From: Sthenelais limicola
Taxonomy: Eukaryota; Annelida; Polychaeta; Phyllodocida; Sigalionidae
Direction: 5' to 3'
Length of the DNA: 64,000 bases
Assembly: GCA_942159475.1 (NCBI GenBank)
Contig: OW804098.1
Coordinates: 7,292,383-7,356,382 of the forward strand
The position numbers and the translations under genes are program-made. This document shows positions 1-10,420 of this stretch, one piece after another. Each line of letters begins with the position of its first letter. Position 1 is the stretch's first letter. The notes beneath the pieces were generated by a model. The model searched no databases. It saw only the letters and a list, made by a program, of their open reading frames with translations, and was not told the DNA's origin.

Positions 1-35
1 CGCTAGCAAAAATCCAATTGGTCACGGCACCAAAT

Positions 36-461
36 TGTAGTGTCCGATCGACGGCCTTAAGCGACTATGAGACTTAATCTATCGAATAAAGACAACGACA
101 ACAACAGGATCTAATGGACCTCGCCAGCTTCTCTCTTTTATATTCAACTGTTCCACACCCGGGCTGCTCTCACGAGAACAACAACATAACAATACATCAT
201 ATCGAATAATCAATATATAAGTGTGCATACACAATGGGTGTATAAGAAAGGAATGACAGTAAATATATAGAACAAGCAGTATCACACAGCAATAAAAAAG
301 TTAAAATATAGACCACCGAAATACAACGACCTCTATCGGTCAAACCCACCACAGCCGCGACCAGCGCGGCTACTCTACACTCACTTGCGGGACTGGTACA
401 ACAGCCGCGTAGCCCCGGCTCTGGTTTAGCAAATGCCAATCCAGAGCCGCGCACCACATCA
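36..461 (-). mobile_element. LTR of an LTR retrotransposon (minus strand)
   Basis: On the minus strand this block starts with TG at 461 and ends with CA at 36. Immediately inside the element (lower coordinates, 21-34) comes TTGGTGCCGTGACC, which looks like a tRNA primer-binding site. A TATA-type box (TATAAAAG on the minus strand) lies near 135-145, as expected for an LTR promoter. The coding part would lie to the left of the window and cannot be seen. The primer-site form resembles that of BEL/Pao or gypsy elements, but family assignment is inference. The LTR length would be 426 bp. Confidence 0.6.
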
Positions 462-464
462 GTT

Positions 465-557
465 CATTATTTTCAGAGTTATTAGCAAAATACCTCACAA
501 TTAATGACCTTTGACCTTGACCTTTATGAGGCATTTTGCTAATAACTGAGAATAATG
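465..557. mobile_element. Palindromic MITE-like repeat
   Basis: Two arms, 465-497 and 527-557, are inverted copies of each other with one 2-bp gap and about two mismatches; the shared core is GTTATTAGCAAAATRCCTCA. The spacer of about 29 bp is too short for any gene. It starts 3 bp from the outer edge of the LTR, so the LTR may have landed at its border. The DNA could fold into a long hairpin. Confidence 0.6.
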
Positions 558-2255
558 CACTGACATCTTAGGTCAAAAAAACACAATTTTAGGGCACAGT
601 ATTCTCTATTGATTGATATCAGTCACTTCATTCTAAATATAGAAGATCATATTTTTTATTATTTATTTATCTAATTTTTTACATTTTATTTTCAAAACAT
701 GGAGATGGCATAAAAATGGCAGATTCAGAATCAGAAGATTCTGAAGATTCGGATGCAATAAAAAAATCATTGGTATGACCAAAGATTCAAGATTCATCAA
801 ATAAATGATTGTCTATTAAAATGACCATTAAAATGAAGCCAGGCCATTGGCTCCATAGGCTTTGCACTGTCATAAACAATGCCCAATTACTCAAAATCTG
901 GCAGGAATTGCATGGAGAACTTTTGGGATATTATAATATAAGGTATTAGCAATAGGAATCTGCTAATAAAAAGTAGTGCCAAAAATCCGGAACGAAAATC
1001 ACTCTTTTGAGGTACAGCTGATGGCCTATAACGCATGAAATCCCTTTTGGTTGGAAAATAATGGTTTCAGATGTCAGTGTCCCTATTCTATTTAAAGGTG
1101 TTTTATTGTCATACCTGTCTGGTGTTACTTGTTTATTTGTATTATTGGGCGATCGGTGGTGGGGAGGGGGTCTGACCCCTGGAGAGAGCGAGCAGATGCA
1201 ATGGCGTGGATGATGAAATCCCCATGCGCCATTGCATGCGAGCTACTCCACCATTAACTCGGAGGCTGATGCAATGGGCAGTGTCCCCTCAGTAGCGCGA
1301 GCTGCTGATGAAATGGCCACTGTGCATTGCAGGGAGCCTTGAAAGGATAATAAAATGTACCTCAAGTCTGTTGCAATGCTTAGAGTATATGAGGGTTCCC
1401 AGTCTCTGTAAAGTCAGCTCTACTACCAATGTACACTAAAGATCTCTGCTGACTGACTGGAAGCCCTGCCACCTTGAACACTGACCATGTTCTATATGAC
1501 TTGCTTATATTTGAATACTGTGTTATTGGAAGATGAATAAAAGAAGCCATTCCATACTCCAAGCCATACTCCTTTACTACTAAAGTCACAAGCCAACCCT
1601 AAATTCCCATTTGAGACATCACTCCATTTGAATATATCAACATTTATATATATACCAGACAAGCTCATAGTAATAAGAGTAACTCCCTAGACTAATAGAA
1701 GTGATCCGTTAATGAATTGTCCCTGCTCTACAGACACTTACACAGACAATAACCTCTTCCTCACCCAAAGGTTTTGAAAATATCAGGTGGAAATTTTGAT
1801 ACAGTAAAGAATACATGTATACCTTCTCCAATATACTGTTTTGTAAACATACTTAAAATATATATATTTCTAACCATTTATATCAAAAAAGGATTTCCTG
1901 CATTACTGAGATGGTTGGAAATTATTGAAGGCCACTGTGGAGGTGGTTACCATGTTCATATGCTCAAAAAATAAATTATAACTAATTCAGTCCTAGATGC
2001 ATTGGAGAAAAGAAAAGAAACATGTAGAAAAATGTTCTAGGCATTGTGCAAATCATTTATATTTTACTTCATTGTTTTTTTTTCTATTGAAAAATGCTGC
2101 AAAAATCCAGTTTTCACATTTTTAAGACACTAAATATTGGAACAGCCTAGGAAAAGTATACATGGAATGAAAGCCCTTGTTTATAGAAACAGAATGACAA
2201 TAATATCTTCAAGATCCAATGCATATTGATACTGATAGGGCGGCAAATATAATAT
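558..2255. other. Gene-free spacer
   Basis: No coding region is supported; the short ORFs at 1380-1589 and 1774-1974 have no recognisable content. The only structure noted is a G+C-richer patch at 1140-1340 with degenerate 'gatgcaatgg' repeats. It contains a hairpin with perfect 11-bp arms at 1196-1206 and 1227-1237. Confidence 0.5.
1196..1237. repeat. Short inverted repeat (11-bp arms)
   Basis: ATGCAATGGCG at 1196-1206 is matched exactly by its reverse complement at 1227-1237, with a 20-bp loop. It lies in a G+C-rich patch that also has near-repeats of 'gatgcaatgg' and 'gatgaaat', which suggests an eroded repetitive element. Confidence 0.45.
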
Positions 2256-2780
2256 TTAGGCAAAACAGCACACTTGAAAAAACTGACCCTTTAGTGGGTG
2301 CATCCGATTGAGCCGCGCTGTCGGATCGAAACAGACAGGCATGTCTGCAAGCCTCTTGAGGCTATCAAAGGCTGCGACCCTGGGGGCAAGCAAAGGCCTT
2401 GCTCTAGGACCTGTGCGGCGGAGTTGCAACGCTTGTGCCCTGCTGCACATGAGGGTCTAGGGCAGAAGAGATCTCCTTGGTGCCACAGCAGACCCTACAT
2501 AACTAGTTCTCGTGGACCTCCTCAACTCCAACTACACCTACAACCAGGCTACGACAGCAGGGGCACTTCTACTAGAGCCGGAGATGACCACCAGTTCTGG
2601 CCGGTTCCGTCAAAGGGTGACAAGACGTCATTGTGCCGACAGCAATCCAAACACCCTCTGATGTGCGGTAGGTGGAGGATACAAGTACCTCCGCAAGGAG
2701 ATCTGGTCTTTGCTTAACACTACAGACATGCGCTGTGCCGCAGACCAAAATTTTGTTCAAATTAAGCACCCTTTTTCAGT
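2256..2780. other. G+C-rich segment, unrecognised
   Basis: Base composition rises sharply compared with the flanks, and a 139-codon frame is open on the plus strand (2298-2717). I see no catalytic motif, signal peptide or repeat in it, and the opposite strand is open in patches too, as is usual in G+C-rich DNA. It could be an eroded retroelement piece. No function is claimed. Confidence 0.25.
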
Positions 2781-2880
2781 GACAATACCTTTGTAACTGT
2801 ATACTTTGGGTAAATTTACATCAGTTATCTATGTTACACAATGTCGTAAAGACAAACATATAAAATGCTCTATTATTTTT

Positions 2881-3075
2881 TTATGGTAGAGGTATTAAGA
2901 CAATCGGTCTTAAATCTTTAAAAAGTCTTAGGTTTCCAGATTTAGGGATTGGCGTTACCTGCTTTTGATTCAATTCCTGTAGTATGTGATTAAAACGTTT
3001 AGGGATATCTTCCCTTACGTCTAGCAAACTAATATTAATGTCCCCCACCAATATCAATGCACAATTCCAGGAGAC
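2881..3075 (-). pseudogene. LINE fragment, endonuclease joined to RT piece
   Basis: Read on the minus strand, residues of the type CALILVGDINISLLD (the GDxN block of AP-type endonucleases of non-LTR retrotransposons) are followed within about 35 residues by VTPIPKSGNLRLFKDLRPI, which matches the start of the reverse transcriptase domain (compare VTPLYKDG...NYRPIS in the intact LINE at 54035-56944). In a complete LINE these blocks are about 360 residues apart, so a large internal deletion has joined them. The fragment abuts the minisatellite and has no start of its own. Confidence 0.55.
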
Positions 3076-3084
3076 ACCTTTTAC

Positions 3085-4643
3085 GGAGTAATGGGAGGAT
3101 GGGAAGAGTAAAGGGAGGAATAAAGGGAGGAGTAAAGGGAGGAGTAAAGGGAGGAGTAAAGGGAGGAGTAATGTGAGGATGGGAGGAGTCATGGGAGGAG
3201 TAAAGGGAGGAGTAAAGGGAGGAGTAATGTGAGGATGGGAGGAGTCATGGGAGGAGTCATGGGAGGAGTCATGGGAGGAGTAAAGGGAGGAGTAATGGGA
3301 GGATGGGAGGAGTAAAGGGAGGAGTAAAGGGAGGAGTAAAGGGAGGAGTAAAGGGAGGAGTAAAGGGAGGAGTAAAGGGAGGAGTAATGTGAGGATGGGA
3401 GGAGTCATGGGAGGAGTCATGGGAGCAGTAATGGGAGGAGTAATGGGAGGAGTAATGGGAGGAGTAAAGGGAGGAGTAATGGGAGGAGTAAAGGGAGGAG
3501 TAAAGGGAGGAGTAAAGGAAGGAGTGAAGGAAGGAGTAAAGGGAGGAGTAAAGGGAGGAGTAATGGGAGGAGTAAAGGGAGGAGTAATGGGAGGAGTAAA
3601 GGAAGGAGTAAAGGGAGGAGTAAAGGGAGGAGTAAAGGGAGGAGTAAAGGGAGGAGTAAAGGGAGGAGTAATGTGAGGATGGGAGGAGTCATGGGAGGAG
3701 TCATGGGAGGAGTAAAGGGAGGAGTAAAGGGAGGAGTAATGGGAGGAGTAATGGGAGGAGTAATGGGAGGAGTAAAGGGAGGAGTAAAGGGAGGAGTAAA
3801 GGGAGGAGTAAAGGGAGGAGTAAAGGAAGGAGTAAAGGGAGGAGTAAAGGGAGGAGTAAAGGGAGGAGTAAAGGAAGGAGTAAAGGGAGGAGTAAAGGGA
3901 GGAGTAATGGGAGGAGTAATGGGAGGAGTAAAGGGAGGAGTAAAGGAAGGAGTAAAGGAAGGAGTAAAGGGAGGAGTAAAGGGAGGAGTAAAGGGAGGAG
4001 TAAAGGGAGGAGTAAAGGGAGGAGTAAAGGGAGGAGTAATGGGAGGAGTAATGGGAGGAGTAATGGGAGGAGTAAAGGGAGGAGTAAAGGGAGGAGTAAA
4101 GGGAGGAGTAAAGGGAGGAGTAAAGGGAGGAGTAAAGGGAGGAGTAAAGGGAGGAGTAAAGGGAGGAGTAAAGGGAGGAGTAATGGGAGGAGTAATGGGA
4201 GGAGTAATGGGAGGAGTAAAGGAAGGAGTAAAGGGAGGAGTAAAGGGAGGAGTAAAGGAAGGAGTAAAGGAAGGAGTAAAGGGAGGAGTAAAGGGAGGAG
4301 TAAAGGGAGGAGTAAAGGGAGGAGTAAAGGGAGGAGTAATGGGAGGAGTAATGGGAGGAGTAATGGGAGGAGTAAAGGGAGGAGTAAAGGGAGGAGTAAA
4401 GGGAGGAGTAAAGGGAGGAGTAAAGGGAGGAGTAAAGGGAGGAGTAAAGGGAGGAGTAAAGGGAGGAGTAATGGGAGGAGTAATGGGAGGAGTAATGGGA
4501 GGAGTAATGGGTGGAGTAATGGGAGGAGTAATGGGAGGAGTAAAGGGAGGAGTCATGGGAGGAGTCATGGGAGGAGTAATGGGAGGAGTAATGGGAGGAG
4601 TAAAGGAAGGAGTAAAGGGAGGAGTAATGGGAGGAGTAATGGG
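3085..4643. repeat. 12-bp purine-rich minisatellite
   Basis: About 130 tandem copies of GGGAGGAGTAAA and its variants GGGAGGAGTAAT, GGGAGGAGTCAT and GGAAGGAGTAAA. Variants are arranged in larger blocks (runs of the AAA form separated by groups of three AAT forms, and recurring 'gtgaggatgggaggagtcat' junctions), pointing to higher-order amplification. Because the unit is a multiple of three bases, several frames stay open for hundreds of codons (for example 2881-4677 and 3417-4721 minus, 3673-4698 plus). These are low-complexity translations, not genes. The strand is almost pure purine with regular GGG/GG runs. Confidence 0.95.
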
Positions 4644-5724
4644 CACTTCTCTTGGTGCAATAAAGGTTCCTGCCCACCAGGCAGACTTGTGTCTATAGGC
4701 TATAGATATAGGGAAATTCATGTGAGAAGGAAATTTCCCCCCAAATCTCCTTTCCTGAGCTGTTGCAACAGGCCCCAGTATAGCTTATTCCAACCCAGTG
4801 GCCCGGTAATGATTTTACTCTTCCTATGTTTGGTCTTTTAAGATATTTTACACACCATTCTAGTTCTTTTAAATTTGAAACTGAATACTGTACTTTACAA
4901 ATTGACAGCAGCGCCATACCAAGAGCAGCGGAAAACGGCCTGAACTATGAGCTACGCGGGCAGGTCACAGAAGCCTTACGTATTAACCATAGGCTTCTAA
5001 CTTTCTCCTTTGTCTCCCAGAATTTGACTTATTGTATAATAATGTAAGCTATCCAATATTATGAAACGACATGTTAAGATTAGTCATGCATGATACCAGG
5101 ACATTTTATCTGCTAGATTTTAGTATATGGCAACTTTCGTAACAGTGTATCAACAAAAACAAGTAAGCATAGGTGTACGGGCTGCAGGGGGTCAGCGGCC
5201 ATGTGGTCAGAGGCACACACACCCCCCTGCATGTCCACCGGGAGCCTGGGTGGAGGGTGCCCACATAGCCAGGTAGGTCAGCTGGACTGGGCATGCGCAC
5301 AGTGGTGAAAGTTAACCCCGCAGTCACTGGTACGCATTGGTGACGGAATTTGTAAAGTCCGCTATTGAGATACCAATTGTAAAGTCCTACAACTGTTAAT
5401 GTGCACTCATTTAAACTCTGTGTTCCTTGTTGCCACAGCAGTGGGCGGAAGACCATGGTGGGTCATATATTACTGATAATCATAGCTAATCATACCATGA
5501 GGCCATATCACATTACGTCAACGGCCTCAATTGTATTATTTGTTACTTGTTTACTACAATGTGCCTAAATATAATATTGTTTGATGCTGTCAGGGGAGAC
5601 GCTGTATGAAACAATCATAGACCCATCTTCTTTAAGCTGCACTCCTACATCACGTCACGCCTCGCTGCTCATGTCTCTGCAACCTGCAACCTTAGTTTTA
5701 TCAGAGACCCTCATTTAAGACTTG
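4644..5724. other. Gene-free spacer left of the giant inverted-repeat element
   Basis: No supported gene. Short open frames at 4693-4917, 4826-5047 and 5106-5456 have no recognisable domain. The stretch 5160-5300 is G+C-richer but shows no repeat or RNA gene. Confidence 0.4.
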
Positions 5725-6330
5725 CCCAGGTAACAAAATGAGGTTTATTCTACGTTGGAATGACGTCTTGGATCAAGAGGAATGACGTCTTTCTCATAAC
5801 GTTGGAAACACGTTTAAACGTCTGGACTCGAACCAACATCAAACCAACCTTACAATCTAACGTTAGTTTGACGTTGGTTTATCGAACGTTGAAACACGTT
5901 TGTTGTAACTACGTTGGTTTGACATCTTTTTATCGTACGTTGAAACAGCGTTTGTTCTGCCAACGTCAGAAAAACGTGAAAACAACGTAATGTTGACGTT
6001 ATTTCATCGTTCTTAATAAAACGTCAATTTGACGTAAATATAATAGGTTTTCCTAACGTTAATTTTAACGTCGAATAAACGTTGAATCGACCTCAAATCA
6101 ATGTTAAAATAAATTTAATTCAACGTCAATTTAACCTCCAATTAACGTGCGTAATAACGACGGCTACTTAAGGGGCCAATATTTACGTTGAATCAACGGT
6201 CGATCAACGTTTAATTGATGTTTAATAATGGTTATATCAACGTTCATTTGACGTTGGACTAACATCAAAATAGGGCGATATTGAGAACGTTTTATTGATG
6301 TTGGTGAAACGTTATAAATAGTGACTAAAC
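5725..6330. repeat. Left subterminal ACGT/AACGTT array
   Basis: Roughly 29 ACGT cores, mostly as AACGTT, AACGTC or TACGTTG, occur in about 600 bp, far above background. They are not a simple tandem repeat: spacing and flanks vary. Subterminal arrays of this kind bind the transposase or its partner protein in CACTA elements. The same motif fills the opposite arm at 41690-42450. Confidence 0.75.
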
Positions 6331-7184
6331 AAATAACATATATATTTTTAGAATGACTTTATTTGGCAAAAACAAACATAAAATCAATTCACAGCAAACA
6401 TACATGCACATAATTCATATCATTTCCAATATTTTATATATGAACACACATTTGTTCGTACACATTACTATATCTATACTGCTATTTCAAACGATTCAAA
6501 TTTTCCGACCATATATCTATCTTATGAAACACATTCATTACTATTCAACATTTTCCCACCAGGCCGATGCAATGCAATCTATGCATCTATTCATACATAG
6601 CAAAACCAATGCTATTTTCCATTTTCCACATTTTCCCACCAGGGGGAGGCACTGCACTACATGCGTCTATATGTACACATACCAAAATAAATGCTATTTT
6701 CCACTTTCCACATTATCCCACCAGGCGGAGGCACTGCAATACATGCGTCTATGTACACATACCAAAATAAATGCTATTTTCAACTGCACACAATACAGGC
6801 AGAAAAGTGCAAATCACAAGTAAATTTTAAGTTTATTACAATAATAGTATTGTCACAAAATAAATCATTTTCCCCTCATTTGGAAATGTCATCGATCACT
6901 CTCACTAACATCCATTTTGACACACCATTTTAATTATCTCCAGAATGGACACACTCTTCCGTCTTACACAAATATTATTCAAATATAATATTCTCATTCC
7001 ATATAATACGCAATCCTAACCATACTGCTGACTACTGTCAAGAAATAAATCATTTGCCACTGATTTCTCATGAATATGCACTTGGACCTTTCATTTTCAT
7101 CACTAACTAATATAATATAATATAATTCTTTATTGGCCATCTAACTAGTATTGCCTGATGCTTTATTTCTTCATTAATTGTTTA
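6331..7184. repeat. Dispersed and tandem 'cactgca' units
   Basis: Three units of about 80 bp stand in tandem at about 6553-6785. Each has a 'ttcccaccaggNggaggca' block, then 'catgcgtctatgtacacat' and 'aaataaatgctattttcca'. Diverged copies recur at 8240-8375, about 12700 and 13115, so this is a repeated component of the surrounding element. The open frames here (6353-6823 and others) are translations of the repeat and are not called as genes. An AT-rich tail with 'tataatataatataattc' follows at about 7110. Confidence 0.6.
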
Positions 7185-8066
7185 TGATTACTTGCATCAT
7201 TTAGATACGTCATGGACCACTTTCATGAATATGCACTTGGACCGGTCATTTTCATCACTAAGTAGTATTGCCTGATGCTTAATTTTTGTGCGGTCTACTA
7301 CTTTCATCTGCACTTCCCTTTCATTGCAGGTAACAATGCCTACTTCAATAGAGTCACATGGTTTAACAAAGTCACATGTCATAACGTTCTTTCATATAAA
7401 CACGACAGCACACTTGGTTCTAATTTTCCATATTCACAGCTTCCGCAAATGACCCATCATCTAGAGCATATATTTTGTTGGGCCGTGCAAATTGCAACTC
7501 AACATTATGTACCCACCGAGGTATAGGCAGTGTTGCTTGTTCGTGTCCGCGCCGTACGATTTGTGCCAGGACATTATGACCAGAACGGACACCCTGCTTT
7601 ATCTGATACAAGTATGACTCAAACATGAATCCAGAGCATTCATCTAAACTGCCATGGAAGCTGGCCTCCCGTATAATATGGAGCAGAGAATGAACATTGT
7701 AGACCATGAATTTATCCGTGTACAACTCCTCAGCCTTAGACACAAAATACCTCAGTAGATTGTGTACATATGTGTACTGCTCTCTTGACTTTCCCCTACA
7801 AGGAAGACAATAGCCGCATTTAGGCAGACAAAATGTTCATACAGCTCGGTGCGTACTATGTCGAGAAGGACTATTTTGCCTGTATAAAGCAAGAAGTGCT
7901 GGAGTTCCGTGGCCTTCCAACGGTCTAATTCGCGGCTTAAACTGCCATGGAGGCTGGCCTCCCACGTCATATGGACAAGGGACACCATCAATTTATCCCT
8001 CCATAACTGCTCTGCCTTTGACACAAAATACCTCACGACATTGTGTACATATCTTATCCCTTTCAC
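7185..8066 (-). pseudogene. Rearranged duplicate of the CACTA transposase exon
   Basis: From about 7185 to 7925 the sequence is nearly identical to 16570-17325 (the C-terminal part of the transposase fragment), so the duplication is recent. It is broken: near 7365-7375 the wording differs (AAAGTCACATGTC against AAAGAGATTGTC), and a 4-bp deletion near 7790 shifts the frame. At about 7926 the similarity jumps to a second, more diverged copy of the 'YFVSKAEEL...SLHGSL' segment running to 8066. No single frame covers the family domain, so I call it a pseudogene. Confidence 0.8.
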
Positions 8067-8617
8067 TAAAATGAGTCCTAATTAAGTCTCAAAAAATACA
8101 TTTTGAGATACCATTATATTTGAAAAGATGAGATCCAGCCTATTCCAATAATAGTAAACAGTCTAATAATTTAATAATAGTTTTATAAAGATAATAATAT
8201 GTTTTGGGGGGCCAATAAACACTAAACTAACTAACTATACTCCATATGGAGGCACTGCAATCAATGCGTCTATGTACACATAGCACACTAAATTCTATTT
8301 TCGACCTTCCACATTTTCCCACCAGGCGGAGGCACTGCAATACATGCGTCTATGTGCACATACCAAAATAAATGCGACGCTCGCTCACTCACACTTTCTT
8401 TTTGGCTATGATTTGCTCATCTTGACATTGCGCCGGCCATGCAACCAGACAATTTCAAGCGCTTTATGACACCACCTATAACTTAGTGCATTAGTCAATA
8501 GCGAACCAGTCAATCATATTGATTTTCAAATCTGTGAACGGCATATTCTTTAAATCGTATATGGCGCATTTCAGTTACTTCTGAACCTCTCATCTGCATG
8601 TGCGCAAAACTAAATTG
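8067..8617. other. Repeat mosaic with another transposase exon scrap
   Basis: This stretch holds two more 'ggaggcactgcaat' units (8245-8375). A fragment at 8375-8450 matches 17378-17453 of the transposase exon. The segment 8483-8610 is a diverged direct copy of 12761-12885 ('agtcaatagNgaaccagtca' and following). No intact gene. The two direct copies bracket the DIRS-like element. Confidence 0.55.
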
Positions 8618-10414
8618 TCAATTTGACAGAAATTTAAGTGACTTTATCATGCCACCTGCATATATGCCCTTCACTCCCTTGACCATTGAAAGAAAACTAT
8701 TCCACCATAATAAATCTGACTTGTATAAGTCTGAGAGAGTCACAGCTCTCTTACCTTTACTCACACGTAAGAGGGAATATAGACGTCTACAAAAGGTTCT
8801 ACCACCCTTGACTAAAACTGAGCAGTGGGCCAAAAGGCCAGTGAGACGCTCCAATTCCTTGTAGCTACAGGATTTTTTACCAATCATAGCAGAGACAGTT
8901 GCTTTAGTCCTGGATAATTTATCCTGCGGCAAACGCAGCTGCATATTAACAAGATCTATAATAATCCCCAAGTATCGCGGGGTGTGAGAAGGACTAACAG
9001 CCTTCTTATAATTAATAAAGAAACCAAAGAATCTCAAAAGAGACATAAGCAACTGTTGACTGCGAATACATTCTTGGTTAGTGTTACCTGATACGAAAAA
9101 ATCATCTAAATAATTTAGACATCTGGTACCTAGACGTGCCATTACTCTCGACACAAAATCTGTAATGGAATTAAATATAAATGGGGCTGATTTAATCCCA
9201 AAGCAGAGGGAATTGTCAACAAAAACAGTGTCACTATTACCAATCCAAGGCCAACGAAAGCCTAGAAATTTCCTATGAGGAGGAAAAATATTAATACTGC
9301 GATAAGCATTACTGATGTCCACCACTGCACCAAAACCATTAGAAGATACCATATTGACTGCATCGTCCACCTTAATAAAAGAGAACTTTTCAGCTGTTGT
9401 TACCATACAGTCGTTGACAGAAATTGCGGGACGAGAACAGTCAGTTATCGGCCGAAGCCTACCATCAGCACGCTTAATAGCCCCCATGGAATGGATACAC
9501 GAAGGGGTATAAGTACAGACCGATATTTTACCCTCGGCCAATTCAGTAGCTATAGTTTTATACATTTGAGTCTCCATGGACGGCACCCGAATAGAACTAT
9601 AATTAGGTAAGTCGTAAGACAAAGGAGCTTCTGAGTCAACAATTTTGAAACCCCTGCAGATACCATTTAAAATAAAGCGATCACTATCCACATCCGCACC
9701 CAAGTGGTCAACTGTACAAGCGAAGCGACATGGCTTCATTTGAGTCGGGACCCCGTCCAAAAGGTAAACACAAGTACAAGTACCATTGTAACACTCCAGT
9801 TTAAGATGAAGATATTGATATTCATAAACCTTAACACTCTTAACGTAGTTCCCAGGAAGGTAAGAAGCACGAAGAAGTAAATCACTATCATTATCGGGGG
9901 TACAAAAGCGAACGTCAGGTGAAACAGTGTTAACACAATCTGTAAATACAACTGTCAACCAGCGACAGCCGCCATTTTGGAAGCTTACTTCCGGAAGAGA
10001 AGAACTCACTTCCTCTTCCGGCTCACAACAAGTGGAGATATTCAATTCTAAACTATCACAAGAAAGAATATTATTAACAGTAGGCACTATAGGGCCATCG
10101 TAAGCAGCATAAAAGTCACTATGAACAAATGTAGGAAAAAGGTATGAGTCCGATGAAGTGGGTTTACATTCAACCGGAAGACCATAATTCCCAACATCAA
10201 CAACATGGCCGCCATAGGCGGAATCAACGCGAGCATGACTATCAAAAATTGGATTAAATGCTAAACCAAATGAACGATCGTAAGTAAGTAATGTGGGGTT
10301 GGTTACATATTGAAATTTGGGATCACTAGAACCCAAAGAACCCTTACTATACTGGCTAGGGTTACCATAATCAATACAAACATCATTACTATAGGCCGAA
10401 ACCTTCCCCACCAC
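8618..10414 (-). CDS. DIRS-like reverse transcriptase
   Basis: This frame of 598 codons begins 6 bases after the gag stop. The first ~290 residues are unassigned. The polymerase follows: GRLRPITDCSRP at about 319-330, the catalytic A motif VVDISNAYRSI (Asp366), the B region LCFGIKSAPFIFN at about 403-415, and the C motif YLDDFF (435-440) with both catalytic aspartates. Then come the DIRS-typical block RYLGIIIDLVNMQLRLPQDKL and the connection-like segment with LTGLLAHCSVLVKGGRTFCRRL. The enzyme copies element RNA into DNA. The frame is open and motif-intact, but the partner recombinase that DIRS elements need is absent, so this copy should not move by itself. Confidence 0.85.
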   Translation of the reverse strand: MVGKVSAYSNDVCIDYGNPSQYSKGSLGSSDPKFQYVTNPTLLTYDRSFGLAFNPIFDSHARVDSAYGGHVVDVGNYGLPVECKPTSSDSYLFPTFVHSDFYAAYDGPIVPTVNNILSCDSLELNISTCCEPEEEVSSSLPEVSFQNGGCRWLTVVFTDCVNTVSPDVRFCTPDNDSDLLLRASYLPGNYVKSVKVYEYQYLHLKLECYNGTCTCVYLLDGVPTQMKPCRFACTVDHLGADVDSDRFILNGICRGFKIVDSEAPLSYDLPNYSSIRVPSMETQMYKTIATELAEGKISVCTYTPSCIHSMGAIKRADGRLRPITDCSRPAISVNDCMVTTAEKFSFIKVDDAVNMVSSNGFGAVVDISNAYRSINIFPPHRKFLGFRWPWIGNSDTVFVDNSLCFGIKSAPFIFNSITDFVSRVMARLGTRCLNYLDDFFVSGNTNQECIRSQQLLMSLLRFFGFFINYKKAVSPSHTPRYLGIIIDLVNMQLRLPQDKLSRTKATVSAMIGKKSCSYKELERLTGLLAHCSVLVKGGRTFCRRLYSLLRVSKGKRAVTLSDLYKSDLLWWNSFLSMVKGVKGIYAGGMIKSLKFLSN

Positions 10415-10420
10415 AACACT

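Noticed and set aside
2881..4721. Very long open frames (up to 598 codons) on both strands
   Set aside because: They are translations of the 12-bp minisatellite, open because the unit is a multiple of three; no start context, domain or splice signal.
6353..6933. Overlapping frames of 67-156 codons
   Set aside because: They translate a tandem 80-bp repeat in three frames and share no similarity with proteins I know.
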